Source: Caulobacteraceae bacterium (GTDB lineage Bacteria; Pseudomonadota; Alphaproteobacteria; Caulobacterales; Caulobacteraceae). Taken from it: a stretch of DNA of 64,000 nt. The position numbers and the translations under genes were made by a program. Location of the stretch: assembly GCA_947475875.1 (NCBI GenBank), contig CANJME010000002.1, positions 124,001 to 188,000 of the forward strand, given 5' to 3'. Positions 26,122-36,228 of the stretch are shown in pieces (position 1 is the first letter of the stretch; the number at the start of each line of letters is the position of its first letter). Under the pieces are notes generated by a model, which had not been told where the DNA came from, did not search any database, and saw nothing but the letters and a program-made list of their open reading frames with translations.

Positions 26122-27061
26122 CTGCGGTCTCGGGTTTGAGGAAGCGCACCATCACCCGCTGGCCGATCAGCAGGGGCGCATCGCCCGCGCTGACCACCAC
26201 CTCGACCACCCGGTCATCCAGCCGCTCGGACGGATTGTCTGTGGAGAGCTTGCGCGCGCCATAGAGGCCGGCTCTGCGCAGTACCTTGCCGGGATAGGCC
26301 TTGGTTGCGTCTGACTCCGGCACGATCTGGATGGTCTGGCCGATGGCGATGTCGCCGATGGCCGCCTCGATCACCTCGGCGCGGACGATGCGCTGGGCGT
26401 TGGGTTCGATATCGAACATGTTGGAGACGTTGAGGGTCGAGGCGCCCGCGCCCGGATTGGCGTAACGGCGGATGATCCGTCCATCGACCGGAGAGCGGAT
26501 GACGGTGAGGTCCATCGCGTAGGCCGCTTCATTGACCGCGGCTTGCGCCACCCCGATCGAGGTCTGCTGGGCGGCGAGAGTGGCTTCCAACTGGCGGATG
26601 CGGTCGCGGCCCTGGTCGACCTGTTGCGAGGTTCCTGCGCCACGGTCGAAGAGGGTCTGGGTGCGGGCCAGTTCCCGCCGGGCGGCCTCGAGCTGGACAT
26701 TGGTCGAGGCGAGTTGGCTCTTGACCTGCTCCAGTTGCGCCAGGCTCATGGCGTGGGCCAGGCGCGGTTCGTCGTCTTCCTGCCTCGCGAGAATCTGGTC
26801 CTTCCTCACCAGTTCGCCTTCCTGGACCAGGACTTCGCGCACGATGCCGCCGCGGCGCGCCGCCACCGAGATAACCCCGCCCTCGACGTCGGCCTTGCCG
26901 TTGGCGACGGTGATGTAAGGGCTTTCGGGCGCCTTGGCCGGAACCGCGGCGACGGCCTTGTGGGCGCCGGCCGCCCCTTTCCAGGCGATGAAGGCCGCGC
27001 CTCCGCCCAGCACGACCAGGACCAGCAGCCAGAAGGACGGCCGTTTAAGCAGTCTGAACAT
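26057..27061 (-). CDS. HlyD/DevB-like membrane fusion protein of an ABC exporter
   Basis: Periplasmic adaptor of a MacB/DevBCA-like ABC exporter, 334 aa. One N-terminal membrane helix (about 10-30), a biotinyl-lipoyl half (ISVAARRGGIVREVLVQEGELVRKDQ), an alpha-helical hairpin (about 100-190, with repeated Gln/Ala/Arg heptads), the second lipoyl half (VIRSPVDGRIIRRYANPGAG), a beta-barrel and a Pro/Ser-rich end. Start ATG 27061 lies inside the ATPase gene's 3' end (17-bp overlap). No outer-membrane TolC gene is nearby. The 3' end overlaps the S46 gene on the other strand. Confidence 0.87.
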   Translation of the reverse strand: MFRLLKRPSFWLLVLVVLGGGAAFIAWKGAAGAHKAVAAVPAKAPESPYITVANGKADVEGGVISVAARRGGIVREVLVQEGELVRKDQILARQEDDEPRLAHAMSLAQLEQVKSQLASTNVQLEAARRELARTQTLFDRGAGTSQQVDQGRDRIRQLEATLAAQQTSIGVAQAAVNEAAYAMDLTVIRSPVDGRIIRRYANPGAGASTLNVSNMFDIEPNAQRIVRAEVIEAAIGDIAIGQTIQIVPESDATKAYPGKVLRRAGLYGARKLSTDNPSERLDDRVVEVVVSAGDAPLLIGQRVMVRFLKPETAASSPSIPPPAGVARTPSPAPR

Positions 27062-27761
27062 GATCGTTCCCCGTGCGCCGGTCGCCGGTGATGCGGCCGT
27101 CTTCGATGTGGATGACGCGGTCGGCGTAGGCTTCGAGCCGCACGTCGTGGGTGACGCAGATGACTGCCGCGCCCCGGGTCTTGGCCGCCTTTTGCAGGAG
27201 ACCGATGACGATCTGGCCGTTTTCGCCGTCGAGCGCCGAGGTGGGCTCGTCGGCGAAGATGAGCTGCGGCTGCTTGGCCAGGGCCCGGGCGATGGCCACA
27301 CGCTGTTTCTCGCCACCGGACATCTCGGACGGCCGCTGGCGGGCCTTTGGCGTCAGGCCCACGTCGTCGAGCGCCTGCGCCGCGGCGGCCCGCGCCTTGC
27401 GGCCGGAGAGGCCCTGGTAGTGCAGCACTGTCGAGACCTGCCGCAGAGCAGACAGCGAGGAGAAGAGGTTGAAACCCTGGAAGATGAAGCCGCAGTGGTC
27501 GAGGCGGAACTTGTCGATCTGGCCCGGGCTCATTTTCCACAGGTCCTGACCCATGGCCGTTACCTGCCCCTGGTCGGGGCGCAGGAGGCCCGAGAGGGCG
27601 GCTATCAGGGTGGACTTGCCCGAGCCGGAAGGGCCCATGACCATTGTCACCTCGCCGTGGGCGGCATCGAAAGCGACGGATTTCAACACTTCGACGTGGG
27701 ACTGGCCGGTCTTGAACCGCTTGACCAGGCCGGTGGCGGAAATGGCGGAACCGGACGTCAT
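27045..27761 (-). CDS. ABC exporter ATPase (LolD/MacB/DevA type)
   Basis: Cytoplasmic ATP-binding subunit, 238 aa. Walker [18 protein letters not shown] loop [18 protein letters not shown], signature [16 protein letters not shown], Walker [17 protein letters not shown] and the H loop ICVTHDVR are all intact. The FQ.FNL pattern is typical of the MacB/LolD group, which fits the FtsX-type permease next to it. Its start overlaps the permease stop (ATGA). Confidence 0.92.
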   Translation of the reverse strand: MTSGSAISATGLVKRFKTGQSHVEVLKSVAFDAAHGEVTMVMGPSGSGKSTLIAALSGLLRPDQGQVTAMGQDLWKMSPGQIDKFRLDHCGFIFQGFNLFSSLSALRQVSTVLHYQGLSGRKARAAAAQALDDVGLTPKARQRPSEMSGGEKQRVAIARALAKQPQLIFADEPTSALDGENGQIVIGLLQKAAKTRGAAVICVTHDVRLEAYADRVIHIEDGRITGDRRTGNDHVQTA

Positions 27762-28876
27762 CGCAAAAGGTCCGCCGGCTGGCTTTTCTTGAGCAGGCCC
27801 AGCGACAGCACGCCCGAGACAATCGCGATGATCATCAGAAGGGCCGCAGTACCGTAGACCGAAAACGGTGGAAAGGTCATCGGCAGCCCGCGCTGTTTGG
27901 CGAGAATTGTCACCCCCCAGACAAGCGCCCCGGCAACCGCCAGGCCGACAACGCCTACCCAGAATGACAGCTCAAGCATCACCAGCCGAAGCGAGCCCAT
28001 GGAGACGCCCAGCGCCCGCAGGCTGGCCAGTTCCTTGATGTTGGCGAGAATGGCGCCGCGCAGTGTCAGGGCGGTGATGATGATGCCGATCGCCGTGCCG
28101 ATGACGACGGTAAAGCCCATCATGATGCCGACGATCTGCTGGTTGAGGATGAAGTTCTGGTTGGCCAGCGAGAGTTCCGCCTTGGTCCAGGCGCGGTAGC
28201 GGCCCTTGGCGACGAGGTTCAGCTGGTCCCGCACCAGTTCGGCCTTTTCAGGGTGCTTCAGCCTGACCAGCAGCGGGCCGGTATAGGTGACACTGTTGCT
28301 GAGGCCCAGCATCCGCAGGGTCTCGCGCGACATCACCACCTGCGGGTCCATCATGTTCGGGTAATTGGTCAACAGGGCGGCGACATAGACGCGGTGGCCC
28401 ATCAGCAGGGCCGGATCGCCCAGTTTCACGCCCATGGTCTTTTGTGCGGTCTCGTCGATGGCGATGGCATAGGGATTGAGCAGCGCCTGGCGGGTTTCTT
28501 CAGTATAATCATAGGGAAGCGTCGGGGCGCCGGGATAAAGATCGATCGCGCTGATATCGACGCCGCCGCTCTTTTGCGGCTCACCGGCCTTGGGAAGATT
28601 ACTGAAGCGCGTTCCGTTGCGTTCGATCTGGGCGACGACGTCCACCTCGGGGTTCATGTAGAGCGAGGGCCTTACCCGGGCCGACAGGCTGCCGGCGTCC
28701 GGCATATTGGGCGCATCGGCCGGCAGGATCATCAGATCGGCCTGGGCCCGATCGGTGTTGGCGGTGTAGGACTGTCCCAGGCCGATGAACATGCCGAACA
28801 GGGCCAGGATCAGCACGCCCGCGACGGCAAGCGAAATCATCGCCGCCGAGTAACGGCGCCATTCGTAGATCAACAT
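27758..28876 (-). CDS. FtsX/MacB-like ABC exporter permease (DevC type)
   Basis: Membrane subunit of the exporter, 372 aa. One N-terminal helix (about 12-35), a large periplasmic domain (about 40-235), and three C-terminal helices (about 245-275, 295-325, 340-365), with the FtsX cytoplasmic loop (LRGAILANIKELASLRALGVSMG). MacB-like transporters move substrates from the periplasm outward by mechanotransmission. First gene of permease-ATPase-adaptor. The ATG at 28876 has no clear ribosome site; no other start codon lies in the open frame just upstream. An AT-rich region with repeats precedes it. The substrate is unknown. Confidence 0.88.
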   Translation of the reverse strand: MLIYEWRRYSAAMISLAVAGVLILALFGMFIGLGQSYTANTDRAQADLMILPADAPNMPDAGSLSARVRPSLYMNPEVDVVAQIERNGTRFSNLPKAGEPQKSGGVDISAIDLYPGAPTLPYDYTEETRQALLNPYAIAIDETAQKTMGVKLGDPALLMGHRVYVAALLTNYPNMMDPQVVMSRETLRMLGLSNSVTYTGPLLVRLKHPEKAELVRDQLNLVAKGRYRAWTKAELSLANQNFILNQQIVGIMMGFTVVIGTAIGIIITALTLRGAILANIKELASLRALGVSMGSLRLVMLELSFWVGVVGLAVAGALVWGVTILAKQRGLPMTFPPFSVYGTAALLMIIAIVSGVLSLGLLKKSQPADLLR

Positions 28877-28926
28877 GGACAGGGCCAGCGACAGCTTCGA
28901 ATCCCCCCCGGGCGGCCTGGTACTAT

Positions 28927-28957
28927 GTAATACAAGATAATGACGTATAGCAAGATA
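28927..28957 (-). promoter_or_regulatory. AT-rich promoter region with 13-bp direct repeats
   Basis: On the minus strand, two near-identical 13-mers, TATCTTGCTATAC and TATCTTGTATTAC, start 18 bp apart upstream of the exporter permease. A candidate promoter overlaps them: TTGAGT (28972-28977), 17 bp, then TATCTT. The repeats could be an operator or duplicated promoter boxes. Confidence 0.35.
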
Positions 28958-29041
28958 GCTTGAGCGAGATTGTGACTCAACGCCTCACCCTTGTGAGGAG
29001 AGTGGCGCTCGCGACACCTTTTGGATGCGGGCGGGCCCCGA

Positions 29042-30712
<1,671 letters not shown>

Positions 30713-30903
30713 GCTTGAATGTTAGAACATGCTCACGGGCGACGCCAAGGCGGGAAACAGCATGGAATACCGGGCGAATTGCACGCCGTTGTCGACTTGA
30801 AAGGTCTGGTGTATCAATTGGCGATCGAATACCGACCGGCTCGGGCCGCTCTCCTTATGCTTAGCTCACCCATCGGGATCGAGCGTCCGGCCAGGGAAAC
30901 TTC

Positions 30904-30972
30904 CGAACCTTCGAGATTTGATCCGCCAGTCGGCGTTCGCCTGGCGCGTCACTTTAGGATCTAAAAGGTTCG
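30904..30972 (+). promoter_or_regulatory. Csp mRNA 5' leader able to hide the ribosome site
   Basis: CGAACCTT (30904-30911) is perfectly complementary to AAGGTTCG (30965-30972), which contains the AAAAGG ribosome site of the csp gene. Between them CGCCAG/CTGGCG (30924-30946) makes a second hairpin. This could act as an RNA thermosensor like other cold-shock leaders. The rest of 30719-30976 shows no gene. Confidence 0.45.
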
Positions 30973-30976
30973 AACT

Positions 30977-31186
30977 ATGGCTACTGGAACCGTCAAATGG
31001 TTCAACGCGACCAAGGGCTTTGGCTTCATTCAACCGGAAGCTGGCGGCCCTGACGTCTTCGTTCACATTTCCGCCGTCGAGCGGGCTGGCCTTCGCGGGC
31101 TGAACGAAGGCCAAAAGGTCTCGTATGAACTCGAAGCTGACAAGCGCAGCGGCAAAATGGCCGCCGGGCAACTTCAAGCGCTCTAG
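30977..31186 (+). CDS. Cold-shock domain protein
   Basis: A 69 aa CspA-family RNA chaperone. A single OB fold with RNP1 KGFGFI (15-20) and RNP2 VFVHI (27-31), starting ATGTVKWFN as usual. It binds single-stranded RNA and prevents secondary structure at low temperature or on entry to stationary phase. It is monocistronic, with a long leader and a strong terminator 27 bp after its stop. Several csp paralogues are usual, so no number is given. Confidence 0.95.
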   Translation: MATGTVKWFNATKGFGFIQPEAGGPDVFVHISAVERAGLRGLNEGQKVSYELEADKRSGKMAAGQLQAL

Positions 31187-31212
31187 GCGTTAGAGGAAAC
31201 GAGTTAGGGAAG

Positions 31213-31241
31213 GGCGCGGATCGCAAGGTCCGCGCCTTTTT
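31213..31241 (+). terminator. Intrinsic terminator of csp gene
   Basis: GGCGCGGA-TCGCAAGG-TCCGCGCC, an 8-bp perfect GC stem, then TTTTT. Placed 27 bp after the csp stop. Confidence 0.9.
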
Positions 31242-31317
31242 CGTTTGGCAAATCGCAGGTCGAGGATGCTAGGCTCTGGAGTGTGGCAGGACGATTTCTC
31301 GATAAGGGATATTCGGT

Positions 31318-31821
31318 ATGACTCTGCCCAGATGGCCTTCAAGCTGCATCATCGCGCTTTCCGTTCTCGGCTTGTCCTCGTGTGCGGTCTTTAGACCCGC
31401 GCCGGACGCAGCCGACCTGATGGCCACCTTCGAGTTTCCCAGTGCGGATTCTGCAAACTGGCGCCTTATCGAGGGCTTTGGAGATCCTCGGATATACGTC
31501 AGCAAATTTGAAGGCAGGGCGAACCCCGCCTACAAATATCTATGGGTCAGACAGGAATATGGAAGTCTGCAAAAATACCCTTTTCCGCCCACAGATTATC
31601 AATCTGAAGTAAGGCTTGAGAGAATAGATTGTGCGGGCGACGGGATTAATTCCGCCATCACCATCTTGTTTTCCTCAAATCCGCTGAGGTCTGAGGTGCG
31701 CAGATGGCAATCTCCGGAAATAATATACATAGCGGAGAATACTCCGATCAACGGCATATGGCTCACCGGATCCCAACCGCGCTTCAAATTCATGATGGAC
31801 GCAGTTTGCGCTCATAGCTGA
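31318..31821 (+). CDS. Hypothetical lipoprotein, lower GC than neighbours
   Basis: A 167 aa protein with a lipoprotein signal (lipobox LGLSSC, Cys near residue 22). The mature part has YLWVRQEYGSLQKYPFP and VRLERIDCAGDGINSAITILFSS, a pattern similar to the surface-adhesin E family of small lipoproteins, but this is only a suggestion. Base composition is clearly more AT-rich than the surrounding genes and uses AAA, AAT, ATA and TAT codons freely, hinting at transfer or weak selection. It stands alone after the csp terminator. Confidence 0.7.
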   Translation: MTLPRWPSSCIIALSVLGLSSCAVFRPAPDAADLMATFEFPSADSANWRLIEGFGDPRIYVSKFEGRANPAYKYLWVRQEYGSLQKYPFPPTDYQSEVRLERIDCAGDGINSAITILFSSNPLRSEVRRWQSPEIIYIAENTPINGIWLTGSQPRFKFMMDAVCAHS

Positions 31822-31841
31822 GGCAAGCGTCGCCAGGACGA

Positions 31842-32285
31842 CTACGCCGGCGGCAACCGCATCAAGGTCCCCGAAAACATCAGGATCACCTTATCACCCA
31901 CAAACATCTTGCCGCGCAGGAAGATCATCCGCTTGCCGGCCTTGATCACCTCGCCGGTGGCCTCGACCAGATCGCCGGCCTGGGCGGCAGAGACGAACTC
32001 GCTGTTCATCGAGACGGTAACGGCCTTGCTGTTGCCAAGCGCCACCGCGGCGATGCCGAACATGGCGAAGTCGGCGAAGGTCATCATCGCCCCGCCATGC
32101 ATGTGGTTCTGGCCGTTCATGTGCTTGGCCGTGGCGCGGAAGGCGCAACGGGCGGTCCCGTCGGCTTCCCGGCGGAAGTAGTACGGCCCGCCGTTCATTT
32201 CCCAGTTGTCGGAGGGCCAGTTCATCCAGCCGGCGAACTCGCCCTCGCTGGCGACCACCCAGGCGCTGCTGATTTCTCCGTCCAC
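31842..32285 (-). CDS. PaaI-like hotdog thioesterase
   Basis: A 147 aa acyl-CoA thioesterase of the PaaI/4HBT hotdog family. It has the helix motif NHMHGGAMMTFADFAMFGIA with the HGG turn that is catalytic in the family, then VTVSMNSEFVSAAQAGDLVEATGEVIKAGKRMIFLRGKM. It would hydrolyse aryl- or acyl-CoA in the cytoplasm. I chose GTG at 32285 because GGAGGA lies 8 bp before it; an upstream GTG at 32318 would add 11 basic residues. It is divergent from the next gene by 68 bp. Confidence 0.88.
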   Translation of the reverse strand: MDGEISSAWVVASEGEFAGWMNWPSDNWEMNGGPYYFRREADGTARCAFRATAKHMNGQNHMHGGAMMTFADFAMFGIAAVALGNSKAVTVSMNSEFVSAAQAGDLVEATGEVIKAGKRMIFLRGKMFVGDKVILMFSGTLMRLPPA

Positions 32286-32353
32286 TCTCTTGGTCCTCCG
32301 CGCACGGCGCCGTAACACTGGCCGCGTTGATAGCGAACAGCGCCGGAAATGCC

Positions 32354-33079
32354 ATGGCTCCCGAACTCAAATTCCGCGCAAGGACATTACCGGCGGCGCT
32401 TATCGCCGGTCTCGCCCTCTGCGTTCTGATCGGCGCAGCCGCTGCGTTCGGCGCAGCGATGCAGGTAGCGCCCAAGGCCGCCGCGCCAAAGGCGGCCGCG
32501 CCCAAAGCGGCGCCGAAAGCTGAACCCAAGGCGGCGCCCAAGGCCCCGGCGGCGGGCCCGGGCGGGCGTCCGACCCAGTCGGCGGTTACGCCTGAAAGCC
32601 AACTCCTGCTGGTTCCAAGCCGCCAGCTGAAGATCCTGCTCAACAGCAATGTTCCCATTGTGGCTGGCGAATCCGCCGCCGCGCCGGACCGGCCGGCCCA
32701 GCCGGTGTCCCAATGGTCGCTCGCCACCGAGGCGGACGCGCCCAAGGATCACAACATCAGCTTCTCACTCTATTCCGATCCCACTCGCGGCACGAAGCTG
32801 GTGGTCGCCAATGGCAGCGATCAGATTGTCATCTATGAGGCAGTTCTGCTGGTCACCGTCGAAGGACGAGGCGCCACGACGCTGGTCAATACCTGTTCAG
32901 TTCCGCCCGGCGGCGCGAGCGTCGAGTTCTGGGGCGTACAAGTCGACGCTGTCCTGGTGCCCAAGATCGCGGCGACCCCCAATCCGGTCTGCTTTGACCC
33001 GACGGCCGACCGGTTCTATCCGCCCGGAACGCCACCGCCCTCGCAAATTCAGGCTCAGGCCAGGGCGCCCGCCCCCTGA
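32354..33079 (+). CDS. Hypothetical secreted protein with Ala-Pro-Lys repeats
   Basis: No recognised domain. The 241 aa product has a membrane helix or signal (about 12-36), then a stalk of repeats of the form APKAA/APK (about 40-68), then a beta-rich domain (about 85-225) with SVPPGGASVEFWGVQVDAVLVP and a Pro-rich end. The stalk looks like those that cross the periplasm to the outer membrane or cell wall. Start ATG 32354 is used; a TTG 27 bp upstream is less likely. It is 73 bp ahead of the acyl-CoA dehydrogenase, without clear functional link. Confidence 0.65.
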   Translation: MAPELKFRARTLPAALIAGLALCVLIGAAAAFGAAMQVAPKAAAPKAAAPKAAPKAEPKAAPKAPAAGPGGRPTQSAVTPESQLLLVPSRQLKILLNSNVPIVAGESAAAPDRPAQPVSQWSLATEADAPKDHNISFSLYSDPTRGTKLVVANGSDQIVIYEAVLLVTVEGRGATTLVNTCSVPPGGASVEFWGVQVDAVLVPKIAATPNPVCFDPTADRFYPPGTPPPSQIQAQARAPAP

Positions 33080-33152
33080 CCCCTCTGCCGTCTCGACCCA
33101 TCCGGCGTTAGCGCCTATCAACCGCCCACTGAAACCAGTCCACGGACCCGCC

Positions 33153-34304
33153 ATGGCCCTCGATCTCGACACCCGCGAGCAGTTGCTCGACACCGTCCGC
33201 CGTTTCGTCACCGAGCGGTTGCGCCCGCTGGAAGCCCAGGTGGCCGAGCAGGACGAGGTGCCCGAGGATGTGCTGGGCGAGATGCGCGCCATGGGGCTCT
33301 ACGGCATTTCGATCCCGGCCGAGTACGGCGGCCTGGATCTCAACATGGAAGAAGAGGTCCTGCTGATCTTCGAGATGGGGCACACCAGCCCCGCCTTCCG
33401 CTCGGCCTTCGGCACCAATGTCGGCATCGGTAGCCAGGGCCTGGTCATGCACGGCAACGCCGAACAGAAAGCCAAGTGGCTGCCCGGCATAGCGTCGGGC
33501 GACTTCATCACTTCGTTCGCCCTGACCGAGCCCGAGGCGGGTTCGGACTCCGGTTCGGTGCAGACGCGCGCCGACCTCGACGGCGGCGAGTATGTGCTGA
33601 ACGGCGCCAAGCGCTTCATCACCAATGCCGACAAGGCGCACCTCTTCACCGTGATGGCCCGCACGGACCAGAGCAAGAAGGGCGGCTCGGGCGTTTCGGC
33701 CTTCGTGGTTGAGCGCGACCGGCCGGGTGTTTCGGTCGGCAAGCCCGAGAAAAAGATGGGCCAGCAAGGGGCCAAGATCTGCGAGGTCTATTTCGACAAT
33801 GTGCGCGTCCCGGCTTTCAACCGCATCGGCGAGGAGGGCCAGGGCTTCAAGGTGGCCATGCAGGTGCTGGATCGCGGCCGCCTGCACATCTCGGCCATGT
33901 GCGTGGGCGTGGCCGAGCGCCTGATTGACGACTGCGTGGCCTACGCCGCCGAGCGCAAGCAGTTCGGCCAGCCTATCGGCAGCTTCCAGCTGATCCAGGG
34001 CATGCTGGCCGACATGAAGACCGAGTGCCTGGCCGCCCGGGCCCTGGCGCTGGAGACCGCCCGCAAGCGCGACGAAGGCAAAAACATCAGTCTCGAGGCC
34101 GCGGCCTCGAAATACTTCGCGTCCGAGATGGTCGGCCGGGTGGCTGACAAGGCCGTGCAGATCTTCGGTGGGGCGGGCTACGTCACCGACCACGGTATTG
34201 AGCGCTTCTATCGCGACGTCCGCATTTTCCGCATCTACGAGGGCACCAGCCAGATCCAGCAGGTGGTCATCGCCCGCGAGATGCAGAAGAACGCTGGCAA
34301 ATAG
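33153..34304 (+). CDS. Acyl-CoA dehydrogenase
   Basis: FAD enzyme that introduces the alpha-beta double bond in acyl-CoA, with electrons going to ETF. The 383 aa protein has the FAD/substrate signatures FALTEPEAGSDSGSVQTRA (about 125-143) and KYFASEMVGRVADKAVQIFGGAGYVTDHGIERFYRDVRIFRIYEGTSQIQQ-type C terminus, where E of YEGT (near residue 367) is the likely catalytic base. Start ATG 33153 gives MALDLDTREQLLDTVRRF, typical of the family. It may act with the acyl-CoA synthetase 3 kb upstream, though not in the same operon. Confidence 0.95.
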   Translation: MALDLDTREQLLDTVRRFVTERLRPLEAQVAEQDEVPEDVLGEMRAMGLYGISIPAEYGGLDLNMEEEVLLIFEMGHTSPAFRSAFGTNVGIGSQGLVMHGNAEQKAKWLPGIASGDFITSFALTEPEAGSDSGSVQTRADLDGGEYVLNGAKRFITNADKAHLFTVMARTDQSKKGGSGVSAFVVERDRPGVSVGKPEKKMGQQGAKICEVYFDNVRVPAFNRIGEEGQGFKVAMQVLDRGRLHISAMCVGVAERLIDDCVAYAAERKQFGQPIGSFQLIQGMLADMKTECLAARALALETARKRDEGKNISLEAAASKYFASEMVGRVADKAVQIFGGAGYVTDHGIERFYRDVRIFRIYEGTSQIQQVVIAREMQKNAGK

Positions 34305-34352
34305 TGAACGATCGTGCTCCTAATTGACGCGTCGATCTGAAGGAGACCCGAC

Positions 34353-35000
34353 ATGATCCTCTATGGCTCTTCAGTTTCTCCCTTTGTCCGCAAGGTTCTG
34401 GCCTTCGCCGCCGAAAAGGGCGTCGAGCTTGAACTGAAGCCCACGGGCGCGCCCAACCATGATCCAGAATTCCTGGAAGCCAGCCCGTTCAAGAAGATGC
34501 CGGCCCTCCGCGACGGCGATTTCACCCTGGCGGACTCCACCGCAATCATCGACTACCTCGACAGCGTCAAGCCCGAACCGAACCTGATCCCGAAGGATCC
34601 CAAGGCGCATGCCAAGGCCATCTGGTTCGAGGAATTCGCCGACACCATCCTGTGCGCCACCGGCGGCAAGATGTTCTTCCACCGGGTGGTTGCGCCGATC
34701 TTCTATGGACGCCCGGGCGACGACGCCGCAGCCGACGAGGCGGAGAAGACCGAACTGCCGCCCATTCTGGATTATCTCGAAAAGACCATTCCGGCCTCGG
34801 GTTGGCTGGTCGAGGACCGGCTGACGCTCGCCGATATCTCGGTGGCCAGCGGCTTCGTGAACCTGCTGCACCTGGGGATAGTGCCCAACCCCGATACCCA
34901 TCCGAAACTGGCGGCCTATATCGCCAAGATGCACGCCCGGCCGTCCTATGCCGGATGGGTCGCGAAGGAAAAAGCCTTCTTCGCCAAACGCGCGGGCTAG
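34353..35000 (+). CDS. Glutathione S-transferase family protein
   Basis: A 215 aa cytosolic GST. N-terminal thioredoxin fold (1-77) with MILYGSSVSPFVRKVLAFAAEKG (Ser of SPF as candidate catalytic residue), the cis-Pro KKMPALRDGDFTLADSTAIIDYLD motif, and an alpha-helical C-terminal domain (about 88-210; LTLADISVASGFVNLLHLG). It would conjugate glutathione to electrophiles; the substrate is unknown. ATG follows GAAGGAGA at a good distance. It is 48 bp downstream of the acyl-CoA dehydrogenase and may be co-transcribed. Confidence 0.92.
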   Translation: MILYGSSVSPFVRKVLAFAAEKGVELELKPTGAPNHDPEFLEASPFKKMPALRDGDFTLADSTAIIDYLDSVKPEPNLIPKDPKAHAKAIWFEEFADTILCATGGKMFFHRVVAPIFYGRPGDDAAADEAEKTELPPILDYLEKTIPASGWLVEDRLTLADISVASGFVNLLHLGIVPNPDTHPKLAAYIAKMHARPSYAGWVAKEKAFFAKRAG

Positions 35001-35060
35001 CTCTCGCCGAGGACGAAGTGTCGCCTTACGTTCGACAAATGTGATCGGCTATAGGGGCGC

Positions 35061-36041
35061 ATGATCCGTAGGCTTTTCATAAGCTTGGCCTTCATGGCCC
35101 TTGCCGGTTGCGCCACGCCGGCCGTCCAGAGCGCGTTCATGCCCACATCCGGCTTTTCCGGGCCGCATCTGGAAAGCGACGCGTTTGTCTCGTTCGACGG
35201 CGCGCGGCTGGGACTGTCGAAATGGGAAGCCGAGGGCGAGCCCTGGGCGGTGATCATTGGCCTGCACGGCATGAACGATTATGGCCAGGGGTTCTGGCGG
35301 GCCGGGCCCTATTGGGCCAGTCAAGGCGTCACCACCTATGCTTATGATCAGCGCGGCTATGGCCGCTCTCCGGGGCGCGGCGTCTGGGCCGGCCAGGACC
35401 TGATCGACAAGGACGTCACCACCATGGTCGCTGTGGCCAAGGCCAAACATCCCAACGCCATCATCGCCGTAGCCGGAGTCAGCATGGGCGGGGCGGCGGC
35501 CATCACCGCCTTCGCAGGCAGAAACCCGCCGGATGCGGACCGGGTGATCCTGCTCTCTCCCGCCGTATGGGGCTGGTCCACCCAACCCCTGCCCAATCGT
35601 CTGGCCCTGTGGATCGCCAACAAGGCAAGGCCCGCCTGGGAGGTCAACCCGCCCAGCGCCATCGTCCAGTCCCACGTCCCGACCGACAACCGGGAAGAGC
35701 TTCGCCGCATGAGCACCGATCCCCTGATGCTCTATGGTGCGCGCGCCGACACCCTGAACGGCATGACCAATCTCATGCAGTCGGCCTGGCGGGACACCGG
35801 CAAGATCAAGGTTCCGACCCTCTATCTCTACGGCTATCACGATGAAATCATTCCCAGGCAGGCCGCGACCCAGGCGGCGGCGCGGCTGCGTGACGGCAAC
35901 CACACAGGCTTCTATCTCGATGGCTACCACCTTCTGCTGTCCGACAATCAGGCCAGGCGCGTATGGGATGATGTCGTTGGTTTTCTTCATGACCCGTCAA
36001 AGCCGCTGATTTCAGGCGTGGTTCCGATTCCGTCGCGGTAG
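35061..36041 (+). CDS. Lipoprotein alpha/beta-hydrolase (monoacylglycerol lipase-like)
   Basis: Membrane-anchored hydrolase, 326 aa, with lipobox LAGC (Cys17) and a Hydrolase_4/serine aminopeptidase S33 fold: oxyanion region IIGLHGMNDYGQ, YDQRGYGRSPGRG, nucleophile Ser in AGVSMGGAAA, acid in YGYHDEIIP and His in LDGYHLLLSD. Similar enzymes are lysophospholipases or monoglyceride lipases. It is 60 bp behind the GST gene. The 187 bp after it (36042-36228) hold no gene. Confidence 0.9.
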   Translation: MIRRLFISLAFMALAGCATPAVQSAFMPTSGFSGPHLESDAFVSFDGARLGLSKWEAEGEPWAVIIGLHGMNDYGQGFWRAGPYWASQGVTTYAYDQRGYGRSPGRGVWAGQDLIDKDVTTMVAVAKAKHPNAIIAVAGVSMGGAAAITAFAGRNPPDADRVILLSPAVWGWSTQPLPNRLALWIANKARPAWEVNPPSAIVQSHVPTDNREELRRMSTDPLMLYGARADTLNGMTNLMQSAWRDTGKIKVPTLYLYGYHDEIIPRQAATQAAARLRDGNHTGFYLDGYHLLLSDNQARRVWDDVVGFLHDPSKPLISGVVPIPSR

Positions 36042-36228
36042 GAACAGCTTGCTACGTCTGATCCCTAGTCAGCCAGATCGATGGCTCTACGGCAGCCGTT
36101 TCAAACTTCCGGGAAGGGTGGGACGTGGAAGTAGAGAGTTGTGGCTGGGGCATTCCTCAAGAGCGCCTCTATGACTCCTAAGGCCTCGAGTGATAAAGTG
36201 CCGGCCCCAAGATAAGGAAGGCGGCCCC

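Noticed and set aside
30719-30964. 81-codon plus-strand frame before csp
   Set aside because: No ribosome site or domain; the region is better explained as the csp leader.
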